Shown: positions 46,067 through 55,629 of the stretch, piece by piece
Position numbering within the stretch: position 1 is the stretch's first letter
How the letters are laid out: the number at the start of each line of letters is the position of its first letter
Assembly: GCA_964602515.1 (NCBI GenBank)
Contig: CAZRRJ010000004.1
Span: 1-64,000 of the forward strand
DNA length: 64,000 nt
Reading direction: 5' to 3'
Source of the DNA: Carboxylicivirga sp964602515
Lineage (GTDB): Bacteria; Bacteroidota; Bacteroidia; Bacteroidales; Marinilabiliaceae
Position numbers and translations under genes: made by a program
Notes under the pieces: model-generated
What the model saw: the letters and a program-made list of their open reading frames with translations, nothing else
The model's database searches: none
Told to the model about the DNA's origin: nothing

Positions 46067-46525
46067 TTACTTTACTATAAACTCAAATTCCACGTCTGTT
46101 GGAGGTAGGCAGGTTTCATCATCACAACACATAAATGTAAGATACCCCTTAACAGTAGCCGGGCGCTTTGTAATACGCACATTCTGACTAATTGTAGCCT
46201 TATGTTTAAAGAAAGGAACTTCCATATCAAACACTTCATCATGTTTTACTGTTGGCCTGGTAACTTCAACAGCCTTTTTTAATGCTTTGGCATTTACCAT
46301 GTCTTCAAACGTAATTTCAGTAGCAACCGGTCCTCCTTCAGGCACACTTAAACCATATACTTTCCAGCCCTCGTCAATTGTTGCATGTGCAATAATTTGT
46401 ACCTCATACTGGCTTACTTCTTTAATTTCAAATTTCCATTTTACCGGCTCCTGCATCTGAGCGCTTACTGCAACTGCTCCAAAAATAAGAAGCATCATAA
46501 TTGCAAAAATGTTCTTTTTCATCAT
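46067..46525 (-). CDS. DsbD N-terminal-like exported domain protein
   Basis: 152 residues with a signal peptide (IFAIMMLLIFGAVAVSAQ). The mature part is an immunoglobulin-like DsbD alpha domain: WKFEIKEVSQYEVQIIAHA, GWKVYGLSVPEGGP, and CCDDETCLPPTDVEFEF near the end, the last containing the cysteines that in DsbD pass electrons to periplasmic partners. There is no membrane or thioredoxin part, so this is a stand-alone electron-accepting domain. Divergent from the OB-fold lipoprotein at 46817. Confidence 0.85.
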   Translation of the reverse strand: MMKKNIFAIMMLLIFGAVAVSAQMQEPVKWKFEIKEVSQYEVQIIAHATIDEGWKVYGLSVPEGGPVATEITFEDMVNAKALKKAVEVTRPTVKHDEVFDMEVPFFKHKATISQNVRITKRPATVKGYLTFMCCDDETCLPPTDVEFEFIVK

Positions 46526-46771
46526 CTGCTTTAGTTTTTTAAAGGATGAAACCCAATAATACGAGTTTCAGAAAAAATATCTGTAAAGTGTGTGAACAAA
46601 TATACGACCAAAATTCATTCTTTATGATTTTCAATCCATTTTTGGTAAAAAGTCATGTATTATCTTATAACATCTGTGTAATTAGGGTTCAAACATGTTA
46701 AGCACTTGTTAAAGCCCTGCAAATAGCATAAAATAATTAAGCAAAATTAATACTGATTTATTTTGTTTCGC

Positions 46772-46779
46772 TAGATTTG
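46772..46779 (+). promoter_or_regulatory. Putative promoter -7 box
   Basis: TAGATTTG fits TAnnTTTG and lies 37 bp upstream of the start of the OB-fold lipoprotein. Confidence 0.45.
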
Positions 46780-46816
46780 AAAAGTTTTAAACGGACAAAC
46801 TTAAATAACAAATACA

Positions 46817-47341
46817 ATGAAAATGATCTTTTTTGTTGCATTAGCTTCCATAACTATGCTGGCATGCAACACTCCTGCAAAAAAAACTGAACAACAAACT
46901 ACATCAAATGCAGTTACCGAAACATTTAAGGTAGATAACTTACTGGTTAAAGCTGAGCAACTAGTTGATAAAACCATTAAGGTAAAGGGACACGTTACGC
47001 ATACCTGCAAACACTCGGGTAAGCGTTGTTTTTTAGTGGGCGATAACGAACAATTTACCATTAGAGTTGAAGCTGGCGGTAAAATTACTGGTTTTAACCG
47101 CGAGCTGGTTGGCAACACTATTATGGTTGAAGGGGTTTTGAAAGCGCGTCGCCTGTCGAAAGAATACATTGACCAGATGGAGCACGAAACCAAGGAGAAA
47201 GCTAAAGAAGATGGTTCGGCTGAAACATGTGCTACCGAATTGAGCAATATTAATGACATGCGCGCTTGGATGAAGAAAAATAACAAAGATCATTACGCTA
47301 TTTACTTTATTGAAGGATTAACATATGAAGTGGTCGAGTAA
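46817..47341 (+). CDS. OB-fold lipoprotein with CKHSGKRC motif, copy 1
   Basis: 174 residues with a lipobox (SITMLACNTP, Cys17). The mature part is an OB-fold: VDKTIKVKGHVTHTCKHSGK, RCFLVGDNEQFTIRVEAGG, NRELVGNTIMVEGVLKARRL. The CKHSGKRC element with two cysteines and a histidine could bind metal or haem, or hold a redox pair. Conserved later cysteine in AETCATE. It overlaps the following PepSY gene by 17 bp, so the products probably act together at the inner membrane or periplasm. Paralog at 56203-56754. Confidence 0.8.
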   Translation: MKMIFFVALASITMLACNTPAKKTEQQTTSNAVTETFKVDNLLVKAEQLVDKTIKVKGHVTHTCKHSGKRCFLVGDNEQFTIRVEAGGKITGFNRELVGNTIMVEGVLKARRLSKEYIDQMEHETKEKAKEDGSAETCATELSNINDMRAWMKKNNKDHYAIYFIEGLTYEVVE

Positions 47342-47873
47342 AAAAATACGAAAATGGCTTCGCATTATTCACCGCGATTTAGGTTATGTTATGGTGGGCA
47401 TCTCTCTTATTTATGGCATTTCAGGCTATATACTTAACCATATGGATGGCAAAGATCCTGCATATGAAACTATTGAAGGTACTGTACAACTAAATATTGC
47501 ACTGGATAAATCAGGTATAAAAGCCGTGTGGGAAGCAAGGGATAATTTACCGGCGATAAAACGCATACTACCTGTTGATGATGAACACTACCGCTTAATG
47601 CTTGATGGCGGTATTGGGGTATACGAAAGCACTACTGGACAAGTTGTATATGAACAACATAAAAAGAAGCCTATTATTTATTTTATGAATAAGCTGCACT
47701 ACAATAAAGTTGGGGGCTGGACAATAATGGGTGATATTTTTGCCTTTTCGCTGATCTTTTTTGCCATATCGGGTCTGTTTATGGTAAAAGGTAATAAAGG
47801 TCTTGCTGGCAGAGGTAAGTGGTACTTGTTAATTGGCTTGGTAATACCGCTTATTTATTTATTTTGGATATAG
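47325..47873 (+). CDS. PepSY-associated membrane protein
   Basis: 182 residues. A first membrane segment follows the basic start (RIIHRDLGYVMVGISLIYGI SGYILNH), then an external beta/alpha region resembling PepSY (IKRILPVDDEHYRLMLDGG), and two C-terminal membrane segments. HxxLGY near the start and FMNKLHYNKVGGW are typical of PepSY-TM proteins that act in haem or iron transport and reduction. Start overlaps the OB-fold lipoprotein gene. Confidence 0.8.
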   Translation: MKWSSKKIRKWLRIIHRDLGYVMVGISLIYGISGYILNHMDGKDPAYETIEGTVQLNIALDKSGIKAVWEARDNLPAIKRILPVDDEHYRLMLDGGIGVYESTTGQVVYEQHKKKPIIYFMNKLHYNKVGGWTIMGDIFAFSLIFFAISGLFMVKGNKGLAGRGKWYLLIGLVIPLIYLFWI

Positions 47874-48091
47874 AAGTACGTTTGTTTTAATTAATAATTA
47901 ACCACAGTATACTACTGTTTCTGCTGCTTTAAGAAATAACTATGGTAAAAATTTTCACCTTGTACAAACGTATCTAGTACAACCTACCATAGTAAAATTA
48001 GTATAAGGCATATAACAAAACGTTGTTTCAGAACATTTGATAACAACAATGTAATGAAAGATAGTCTGCCAAGATAGAATAAGAAAAAGAG

Positions 48092-48126
48092 ACAAAAAAA
48101 AGAGCCTGACAAAAGTCAGGCTCTTT
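48092..48126 (-). terminator. Intrinsic terminator of the OmpA gene
   Basis: AGAGCCTGAC and GTCAGGCTCT form a perfect 10-bp stem with a 4-nt loop, followed on the minus strand by at least eight Ts. Confidence 0.85.
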
Positions 48127-48142
48127 ATTCCATTCATTACTC

Positions 48143-49582
48143 TTATTTGCTAATAATAAGATCTACTCTTCTGTTCTTTGCTCTACCAGCCGATGTTGCA
48201 TTCGTGTCGATTGGTTCTAAACTTCCTTTACCAACAGCCGAAATTCTTTTAGGCGATATTTTATGCTTTGTAACCAAGTATGACTTAACGGCATCAGCTC
48301 TTAATTGTGATATCTTTGTATTTATAGCATCACTACCTGTACTGTCCGTATGTCCTTCGATGCTTAAGCTCGCCTTAGGACTATTAACCAGGTGTCCTGC
48401 CAGCTTATCCAATACTTTATATGAACGTGGATGAATATCTGACTTACCTGTCATGAAATCTATATGATACAAATCACGATCTAAAGTTTCTTCTTCAGGA
48501 CAACCATTATTGGCCTTTACACCAAACTTATCCGGACAAGCATCATCTTTATCGGCAATACCATCACCATCTCTATCAGGACATCCTTGTAAAGCTTTAG
48601 TTCCTTTTTCATTCGGACAAGCATCATCTTTATCAGCAATACCGTCACCATCTCTATCAGGGCATCCTTGTAAAGCTTTAGTTCCTTTTTCATTCGGACA
48701 GGCATCATCTTTATCAGCAACACCGTCACCATCTTTATCAGGACATCCGTTTGTTGCTATCGAACCTTTCTCATCCGGACAGGCATCATCAATATCTGCA
48801 ACGCCGTCTCCGTCTCTATCAGGACAACCTTTTAAAGCTACCGAACCACTTTGATCCGGACATCTGTCATCTGCATCATATACGCCATCACCATCACCAT
48901 CTGGAGGACAACCATTATTAGCACGAACCCCGAATAAATCAGGACATTTATCTCGCCTATCGCTAATGCCATCCTTATCCCTGTCTTTTTTACGACCTAA
49001 ATTAAACACAATACCTACAGAGTGTTGCAAATAAGCATCTGATGGCCCGCTGTTAGCCAATTCAATATTATCTCCATCAGGAAACATAAATGTTTCCTTT
49101 ATCACAACACTAATGCGTGGCGACACTTTGTAGGTTAATCCAGCACCTACCGGAACAATAAAATTGTCATAGTTTCGGGTACTAAGTTTATCATCAAAAT
49201 TTGCATACCCCATACCTGCAAATACAAAAGGGCGCAGTCTTACGTTGTCGTATTTAAAAAAGCTATACTTAGCTACAAAATTAAATTGAAACATTTCATG
49301 CAAGAAACGATTCTGACCATAGTCTAAGTTTTCAATATGCCCAATTTCACCATACGATGTGTTAAACTCCAAATCCCAGTGTTCGGATAAATTACGCGCT
49401 ACAGATAAACCACCAAAGCCATAAAAAGACTGATTAAAACGGTAAAAACCATTACCAAAATCACCACTATACTGGTTTGCACCACCATATACTCCAATTC
49501 CCCATCTATTATCAGGAGATTGAGCAAAGCCATAAGCTATTGACAAAAATAACAATGTCAACAATACATTTACTTTCTTCAT
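48143..49582 (-). CDS. OmpA-family outer-membrane protein with TSP3 repeats
   Basis: 479 residues. Signal peptide, then an eight-stranded-type barrel (~25-195; WGIGVYGGANQYSGDFGNGF), then calcium-binding TSP type 3 units rich in DRDGDGIADKDDACP (~205-365), then the OmpA peptidoglycan-binding domain (SLSIEGHTDSTGSD, KISQLRADAVKSYLV, NRRVDLIISK). It anchors the outer membrane to the cell wall. A TACGCAAAATGCGTA palindrome lies upstream at 49768-49782, and the gene has its own terminator. Confidence 0.9.
   Translation of the reverse strand: MKKVNVLLTLLFLSIAYGFAQSPDNRWGIGVYGGANQYSGDFGNGFYRFNQSFYGFGGLSVARNLSEHWDLEFNTSYGEIGHIENLDYGQNRFLHEMFQFNFVAKYSFFKYDNVRLRPFVFAGMGYANFDDKLSTRNYDNFIVPVGAGLTYKVSPRISVVIKETFMFPDGDNIELANSGPSDAYLQHSVGIVFNLGRKKDRDKDGISDRRDKCPDLFGVRANNGCPPDGDGDGVYDADDRCPDQSGSVALKGCPDRDGDGVADIDDACPDEKGSIATNGCPDKDGDGVADKDDACPNEKGTKALQGCPDRDGDGIADKDDACPNEKGTKALQGCPDRDGDGIADKDDACPDKFGVKANNGCPEEETLDRDLYHIDFMTGKSDIHPRSYKVLDKLAGHLVNSPKASLSIEGHTDSTGSDAINTKISQLRADAVKSYLVTKHKISPKRISAVGKGSLEPIDTNATSAGRAKNRRVDLIISK
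48534..48938 (-). repeat. Five 81-bp tandem units coding the TSP3 repeats
   Basis: The unit start (GGACAAGCATCATC or variant) recurs at 48534, 48615, 48696, 48777 and 48858, exactly 81 bp (27 codons) apart. The first three units are nearly identical, which would favour copy-number change. Confidence 0.9.
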
Positions 49583-49692
49583 GTGTTTAAAAAATTATTA
49601 CAACAACCATTGAAATAGCCAAATATTTGCATAACCTTTTTTTTTAGCTTTGGCTTAGTTCAAATGCCTATTGCTTGTTAAAATACCAACCG

Positions 49693-49700
49693 CAAAAGTA
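49693..49700 (-). promoter_or_regulatory. Putative OmpA promoter -7 box
   Basis: On the minus strand TACTTTTG fits TAnnTTTG, about 110 bp before the OmpA start. The palindromic operator at 49742-49783 lies just upstream. Confidence 0.4.
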
Positions 49701-49741
49701 TATCGTGAATTTTATCAAAAAATCAGCCTATTCCGCATAAT

Positions 49742-49783
49742 CACTACGCAAATTACGTAAAATTACATACGCAAAATGCGTAA
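49742..49783. promoter_or_regulatory. TACGCA/TGCGTA operator-like site upstream of OmpA
   Basis: The site contains CACTACGCA and, 26 bp further, the palindrome TACGCA-AAA-TGCGTA at 49768-49782. The same palindrome occurs upstream of the sensor-kinase gene at 53791-53811, suggesting binding by a common regulator, perhaps the adjacent LuxR-type response regulator. Confidence 0.5.
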
Positions 49784-49887
49784 CAATTAAAACTCACCAG
49801 CTACATGTTTAACAGAATAACTACCCAAAATATCTTATATCTAAAACCCATTGATATAATAACCAATCAGTTCACCTCCAAATTAAA

Positions 49888-50185
49888 TTAAAATAAGGTC
49901 TTACTTTTAACAGTTGCTGGTAACACCAGGGGCGAGAGTAGTTCAAAAAGCTTATTTGCTTTATATTCCTGTATGCGATTAATTACATCAGTTAACCAAA
50001 CCTGCGACTCAATATTATTGATTTTGCAAGTGGCAAAGAATAAGTAAAACACGGCTACACACTGTGTAACACCTGCGAACCGGCAAATAAATAGTTTTTA
50101 CGACCCAAAAGCTAACAAACGGATGGTATTTTCGACCAGGCTATTGTTGATATCATATTGCCCACCCTCAGTATATGCTTTAACC
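49888..50185 (-). pseudogene. IS66-family transposase C-terminal remnant
   Basis: A broken frame encodes the typical IS66 TnpC end: EGGQYDINNSLVENTIRLLA followed by FGS, an internal stop, then FICRFAGVTQCVAVFYLFF and ATCKINNIESQVWLTDVI, ending at 49888. Only this tail remains and no IS ends are seen. Confidence 0.7.
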
Positions 50186-50398
50186 AGAGGTTAATAGTAC
50201 AATACACAGCCGTACTAATGGTGCTTTAAGAAATGAATTTGTAGTTGATTTATTCAGTCTTGGCATCTGCTTTCTGCTTTCTGCTTTTAAAAAGAAGAAG
50301 GATAATTTCATTAGGTGCAAGTAAAATTCTAACTAAACAGAAGGGTTAAAAGACTATAATTTAATTAAGACGTCCCCCTCCTGTCTAGGTTAGAAACA

Positions 50399-50461
50399 CA
50401 CCAAAGGTCATGTATTCAATGGAAAGTTTATGAATTACGACGATTAAAATGACCTTTGGTG
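50399..50461. repeat. 13-bp inverted repeat
   Basis: CACCAAAGGTCAT (50399-50411) and ATGACCTTTGGTG (50449-50461) are exact inverted copies around a 37-nt centre, in the gap downstream of the response regulator. Could be a hairpin or a mobile-element relic. Confidence 0.6.
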
Positions 50462-50567
50462 AAGATATTCGCCGTTGCAAATACTATTCGTTTATTTAGT
50501 TGTTATATTTTATTACTTTCTTTCTTAAGCTATTTGTTAATTTAGATAATAATCATCTGTCATTAAA

Positions 50568-51212
50568 TTAATCAACACTTATTAATTGGTTTTTCAAACT
50601 AAAAATCATCATTTGAATCAGGTTATCACTACCGGTTTTGTCCATAAGGTTTTCACGATGCTTATCAACTGTCTTTTCTGCTATTCCCAGTTTTTTAGCA
50701 ATATACGGTCTGTTATAGCCTCTACATATTAATTTAAGGACTTCCATTTCCCTTGACGATATTTTACTGATAACAGCTTGTCCATCAAGTGTACGATGCA
50801 TATTTTTTTTAGCTAACAGAACCAGAATTTTAGGTGAAAAATAATTACGCCCTTTAATGGTTTCTGAGAGTGCAAAATTAATTTCGTCAGCTGTTGCATC
50901 TTTAAGTAAATAACTACTTACATCGGCATTAATCATTTCTTCAATATATTTGACATCTTCTATTGATGAAATGCCAATAATTTTCAGTCTCGGATAAGCT
51001 TCTTTTAACAGTTGTGATGTTTCAACCCCGTTTAACCTTGGCATAAGCACATCCATAAAAATTAAATCAGGTAAACCATCTGTCTCAATCAAATCCACAC
51101 ATTCTCTGCCGTCACTATAAGCTACAACTGAATCTGCTAATTTTCTAGATAACAGATAAAATTTCAGCCCTTCTCTAAACAGGGGGTGATCATCTACAAT
51201 TGCGATTTTCAT
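50568..51212 (-). CDS. LuxR/NarL-family response regulator
   Basis: 214 residues from the ATG at 51212 (MKIAIVDDHPLFREG); a longer start at 51263 would overlap the kinase and add an unrelated leader. Receiver domain with phospho-acceptor in LIFMDVLMPRLNG, then a C-terminal LuxR helix-turn-helix (SSREMEVLKLICRGYNRPYI, AKKLGIAEKTVDKHRENLM). It starts four bases after the stop of the histidine kinase, so the two form a two-component pair. Probable targets are the TACGCA palindromes upstream of the kinase and OmpA (inference). Confidence 0.88.
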   Translation of the reverse strand: MKIAIVDDHPLFREGLKFYLLSRKLADSVVAYSDGRECVDLIETDGLPDLIFMDVLMPRLNGVETSQLLKEAYPRLKIIGISSIEDVKYIEEMINADVSSYLLKDATADEINFALSETIKGRNYFSPKILVLLAKKNMHRTLDGQAVISKISSREMEVLKLICRGYNRPYIAKKLGIAEKTVDKHRENLMDKTGSDNLIQMMIFSLKNQLISVD

Positions 51213-51216
51213 TTCT

Positions 51217-53631
51217 TTATGTTTTATTACTAATACATATACATTCCATCTGAATGCCAACAATTAACCCCTGATTTGGCATTGAAAAAAAGTTACATTG
51301 TCCATTAAAAGCCTTTACTCTGCTATAAATATTACTTATCCCCATTCCGGTCCTATAAGAGTCTTCCTGCACATCAATTCCTCCTATTCCATTATCTTCA
51401 AACAAAATGTATAATAATCCCTGGTGTTCAAATACTGTTATATCAATTTTATTGGCCTTCCCATGATTAAGTGAGTTATTAATCAGCTCGGCAACAATAC
51501 GATAAACAGCTAACTCTAATTGCGGCGTAAGTAAAACATTAATACACGGAAAATTAAGGTCTATCTCTACTGACTCATAACTTTCGTATAATTGTTTTAA
51601 ATTATTTAATCCTCCTTCGAGGCCAAGCTTTTCTAACTCTGGCGGCCTAATCTGCCTTGCAATTAAACGTACTTCACGTGCTGTATCTTTAATTATTTGG
51701 TTTACCTTTTCTATTGCAACATCACCTTTATACAGTTGCATCGCTGTATTCATATATATACTTGCAGCTGAAAGACTTGATCCAATTGAATCATGTAATT
51801 CCATAGAAAGAAAGCTCTTTTGTTTTTCTTCTGCTTGCCAAATGGCTTCAACAACATGTTTATCTCTTTCTTTCTGTTGTGTATTATCTATTAAAATACC
51901 CCTGAATCCCACTACATTATTAGAACTGTCATAAATTGGTTTACCTGAATTAATAAAATATAACAATCCTTCACTTGTGTGCATATTAACTTCCTCATCC
52001 TTAAATTCAAACGGCCTTTTCTTTAGGTTATTGATAAAGTTATCTGCTTTATATTTCAACTCCTCATTTGAAAACACGCAACGCAAATGGCACCCAACAA
52101 TTTGTTTTTCGGTTGTTTTTAAATACTTATACACATTAGGTGAGACGTATTTAATAAAACCATCCAAATCTATTTCCCACACAATACCATGTAAGTGCTC
52201 AACTAATTCCTTAAAATTATATTCCGTTTTCTTTAAAATTTTTGTTTTTGTTACAATTCGTTCTTCAAGTCGTTTCTTATAATTCATAAGTGACTTCTCC
52301 ATCTTTTTTTGTTCTGTTATATCAGCTTTTATGGCAACAATATATTTTATTGAACCATCAATAATAACAGGACTAATTTTCGAATTTTCCCAAAACAATG
52401 TACCATCCTTTCTTTTATTGACTAATTCGCCTTTCCAGGTTTCACCACTCAGGACTGTTGACCATAATTCATTATAAAATGCTCTATTCTGGCAACCTGA
52501 TTTTAATATATTTGGTTTTTTACCAATAGCTTCCTCTTTTGTATAGCCTGTAATTCCAACAAAATGATTGTTAACGTATTCTATGTTACCTTTTAAATCA
52601 GTTATTACAATTGAAACAGGACTCTGCTCTGCTGCAACGGTTAATTTTTCAACTTTATAAATATTCTCAATCTCTTCAGTTACTTCTTTAACATGTAAGG
52701 TGTTACCAATTATATTATTTAACCTGTCTACACGCCTAGCAACCGTGGCATGATAGTATTTATTGTTACTATCCTCCGTTGTAAACATAAATTTAGTTGA
52801 TTCCCCACATTTTTTGGTATTTTCTAAAGCTCTTTTAAACTTGGACTGAAACCTTTTATTAAAGATTAATGAATAATGTTTTCCACATAAATCACTAATG
52901 CTTTCTCCAAAAAAGCCCACTTTAAATGGTGTTATAAAATCTTCAAAACAATCCTCATTGTCCAACGAATAAATAAAACTTTCCATTGACAAGATGGTAC
53001 TTGTAATAATCTCATTTGTTTTTTCCGACTTGTCCACAATATTCTTTATAATTTGCGATCTTTCATTTGCAATATTTTCAATATCACTTTTTTCTAACCA
53101 ATCAGTAACTAGTAATGCAATAGAAGTAAGGTAATTAACAATGGTTTTTACTTTTTCTTTTGAAAATATTTCTATTTCATTAACAGCGGTAATATATTCT
53201 TCTTCATCGTATCCATACCGCTTCGCATTCTGCTTAAAAAATTCCAAACTTGGTTTTTTAAGAAAAAACTGACCAGAAAACAAGTTTGCAATTAACTGGT
53301 CATTATACTTTATAGGTACTACAAGATCAACCATACCATTTAAACATTTATATAAGGCATGGTTTTCACCTTCAATCAACTGTCTTGATAAATATGCATC
53401 ACTTATAGTACAGTTTTTAGCCGATAACTTATTTTTTCTGTGAAACTCTGTGCATGCCCTTTGCCACCCTGCTCCTAAATATGTATTATCATTCTTTACC
53501 ACAACCTCTCCATCTGGTGACATTAAAGTTATTGGTACATTTGTCAATCGATTAAAGCTGTCAAACATTAACTGCAAATAATCTAAATTAATTATTGAAG
53601 TAAAAAGGTGTTTCTTCTCCATATTATTCAA
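51217..53631 (-). CDS. PocR-PAS sensor histidine kinase (HisKA_3)
   Basis: 804 residues, no signal peptide or membrane segments, so cytoplasmic. Residues ~10-170 form a PocR sensory domain (LDYLQLMFDSFNRLTNVPIT, AGWQRACTEFHRKN, LVVPIKYNDQLIANLFSGQF). PAS domains follow: SPVSIVITDLKGNIEYVNNH near 345 and a second near 480. The dimerisation helix carries the phospho-acceptor His in SFLSMELHDSIGSSLSAASI (HisKA_3 type), then an HATPase (ELINNSLNHGKANKIDI, EDNGIGGID). PocR domains bind small hydrocarbon-like ligands in propanediol-type systems; the ligand here is unknown. The response regulator follows. Confidence 0.87.
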   Translation of the reverse strand: MNNMEKKHLFTSIINLDYLQLMFDSFNRLTNVPITLMSPDGEVVVKNDNTYLGAGWQRACTEFHRKNKLSAKNCTISDAYLSRQLIEGENHALYKCLNGMVDLVVPIKYNDQLIANLFSGQFFLKKPSLEFFKQNAKRYGYDEEEYITAVNEIEIFSKEKVKTIVNYLTSIALLVTDWLEKSDIENIANERSQIIKNIVDKSEKTNEIITSTILSMESFIYSLDNEDCFEDFITPFKVGFFGESISDLCGKHYSLIFNKRFQSKFKRALENTKKCGESTKFMFTTEDSNNKYYHATVARRVDRLNNIIGNTLHVKEVTEEIENIYKVEKLTVAAEQSPVSIVITDLKGNIEYVNNHFVGITGYTKEEAIGKKPNILKSGCQNRAFYNELWSTVLSGETWKGELVNKRKDGTLFWENSKISPVIIDGSIKYIVAIKADITEQKKMEKSLMNYKKRLEERIVTKTKILKKTEYNFKELVEHLHGIVWEIDLDGFIKYVSPNVYKYLKTTEKQIVGCHLRCVFSNEELKYKADNFINNLKKRPFEFKDEEVNMHTSEGLLYFINSGKPIYDSSNNVVGFRGILIDNTQQKERDKHVVEAIWQAEEKQKSFLSMELHDSIGSSLSAASIYMNTAMQLYKGDVAIEKVNQIIKDTAREVRLIARQIRPPELEKLGLEGGLNNLKQLYESYESVEIDLNFPCINVLLTPQLELAVYRIVAELINNSLNHGKANKIDITVFEHQGLLYILFEDNGIGGIDVQEDSYRTGMGISNIYSRVKAFNGQCNFFSMPNQGLIVGIQMECICISNKT

Positions 53632-53747
53632 TAGTCAAAGTATAATATCTAACGCCTGTATATTCCCTCGCATTATACTTAAATTTTTACAACTGCAATT
53701 TTATTAAACTTTGAAAAGAATTACATCAGTTAATTTCGTATTAATAC

Positions 53748-53811
53748 TTCGCATTTTCCCACCTTATTACTACGCATTTTCCCACCCTTTCACTACGCAA
53801 AATGCGTAGTG
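53748..53811. promoter_or_regulatory. Operator-like module 1 upstream of the sensor kinase
   Basis: CTTCGCATTTTCCCACC and ACTACGCATTTTCCCACC in tandem are followed by the 21-bp perfect palindrome at 53791-53811 (CACTACGCA-AAA-TGCGTAGTG). The module recurs about 295 bp away. Confidence 0.6.
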
Positions 53812-54041
53812 AAGCACTTTTACTACTGTATATAAACAACTTACACATTAAAAAAACATAAACACTCATTTCCTGATAGAATTATACACAACCTATACTT
53901 CACCTCATAAAAACCACTACAACCTCACTTTACAAACTGATTTAAAACAAGGTCTGCACCTCAACCTGTTCATTATTTCAGTTTCTGCATTATGCCTTTT
54001 ATAGCCTTAAATGGTATAATATCTGGATTATTCTCAATGTA

Positions 54042-54103
54042 GCTTCGCATTTTCCCACCTTAACTACGCATTTTCCCACCATTTTAATGCGCATTTTGCG
54101 CAG
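54042..54103. promoter_or_regulatory. Operator-like module 2
   Basis: Same layout as module 1: GCTTCGCATTTTCCCACC, ACTACGCATTTTCCCACC, then the palindrome TGCGCATTTTGCGCA at 54088-54102. Confidence 0.6.
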
Positions 54104-54828
54104 AAAGCTAGAAATTTTTTTTTACTAAAAAAATTGACCTCCAATATACTCTAAGCCATTAATTACTATTGCCCTATTACATACTACAACATAGTAATTA
54201 AATAAGAACTATTAACCTCCAGAACTGGCAGCCTTTATTTATATTCTATCAACTCCTGTTCGGCATAATATTTTTAAACTTATTCTATCACCTATTAGTT
54301 TTTAAGGTCTTCAACAGAATGTTTCCGAACGTGTATTAATTAGTAAATTTCATTTTGGAGAATTTATACTACCTTATCAAACTCAACAAATCTTAGGCTA
54401 TTCCTTGCTTTCATGCTTTACCTAAACTTCTCAAGTTATTTAATAACCCCTTGGGTGTAACATCAAATTAAAATTACTGAATACAATGGCTTTTGCCTGG
54501 TTTGTGCTAACTCATTCTGAAATAATAGCGTGCTATTTACAAATATTTTTTCAGTGCAATGATGCTATAAACAGGACTTTCCTGTAATATTTTCTTGCTT
54601 GTGAAATAATTTCAAATAGAAATGCAGGTCAAGTACAGTTTTGGATTAAAACTACACATGTAAATGACGAATATTAAATAAACACCTACAAATATCAATT
54701 CCTTTTCAAGGAAAGCAGATCTTGCTATAGTTTTACAACATGAAAAAAGTAATAACTACAATCAACTTATACAGGCTAACATTTGAGCAATCATTTTATT
54801 TTAAATATTAATTAAAACACAAAAACAA

Positions 54829-55455
54829 ATGAAATTATTAAAAAGCGCTTCGCTAATCCTGATGGCATTTTTCATGTTATCTTTAACTCAATCTTGTTCT
54901 AATAAAAAAATAGAAGACGAGCAACTAACAGGTTTTATGCTTGGGGGAATATATTTTATTCATGGTTTTGGAGGAATTGATAATGTTAATAGGATGATGG
55001 CTTCTTCAGGCTATAAATCTAATGAAGACCTGGCAAAAGGTTATAAAAAACTTTTAGAGTTTCCTTTTAGAAATAATGCACAAGAAAGAACAAGTTGCAG
55101 AAGTACTCTTAAAAACTATTGGGACATTACTGATAAAGCATCACTTTTAGAAACTTTAGAGAGTTTAAAAACAAAAGAGTTTAATCACAAAGCCTGGGAC
55201 TATGCAAGGATTGTTAATAATGTTTGTATGGGTTATGGTGCTGGTTATATTACCAAAGATGAAGGCATAAAAATAGTAAATGAACTTCTTCCATTAGCCA
55301 GGGAAAAATACGCTAACTGGGAAGAATATTACACTGATTATAATTTAGGAAGAGCTGATTGGGATCCGGATTCTAAAAATGATCCTTTTGAGAAACTTTC
55401 TAAAGAAATTACTAAAGGCGAGAAGTCAATTTATAACATCTTGCCATTAAAATAA
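54829..55455 (+). CDS. DUF1266-like lipoprotein
   Basis: 208 residues with a lipobox (FFMLSLTQSCSNKK, Cys23). The C-terminal half fits DUF1266: WDITDKASLLETLESLK, AWDYARIVNNVCMGYGAGYI, NWEEYYTDYNLGRADWDP. Function of the family is unknown. Divergent from the kinase gene across a long region with repeated operator modules, so it may be controlled by that system. Followed by a strong terminator. Confidence 0.78.
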   Translation: MKLLKSASLILMAFFMLSLTQSCSNKKIEDEQLTGFMLGGIYFIHGFGGIDNVNRMMASSGYKSNEDLAKGYKKLLEFPFRNNAQERTSCRSTLKNYWDITDKASLLETLESLKTKEFNHKAWDYARIVNNVCMGYGAGYITKDEGIKIVNELLPLAREKYANWEEYYTDYNLGRADWDPDSKNDPFEKLSKEITKGEKSIYNILPLK

Positions 55456-55476
55456 GCTTTATAACGCAAATAGTGT

Positions 55477-55546
55477 ACTCCCGCTATTCATTAAGGTAAA
55501 TACAGTCGTTTTAATGGATTATATAGCGGGAGTTCTCTTTTTTAAA
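55477..55546 (+). terminator. Intrinsic terminator with long loop
   Basis: ACTCCCGCTAT (55477-55487) and ATAGCGGGAGT (55523-55533) form a perfect 11-bp stem followed by CTCTTTTTT, 22 bp after the DUF1266-like gene. Confidence 0.7.
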
Positions 55547-55629
55547 TAAGCTTAAAACACAATGTAAAACCTGCCTAAGAGTTTATTCGCATTCGTTAAT
55601 TATTGTAATAGTTATCAAATGCGAATAAA

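Larger units (their letters stand above)
53632..54828. other. Divergent intergenic region with repeated operator modules
   Basis: Nearly 1.2 kb without a gene between the divergent kinase and DUF1266-like genes. It holds the two modules at 53748-53811 and 54042-54103 and AT-rich filler. Confidence 0.65.

Noticed and set aside
48534..48938. Regular spaced repeats as a possible CRISPR array
   Set aside because: The 81-bp period is coding TSP3 repeats with no unique spacers.
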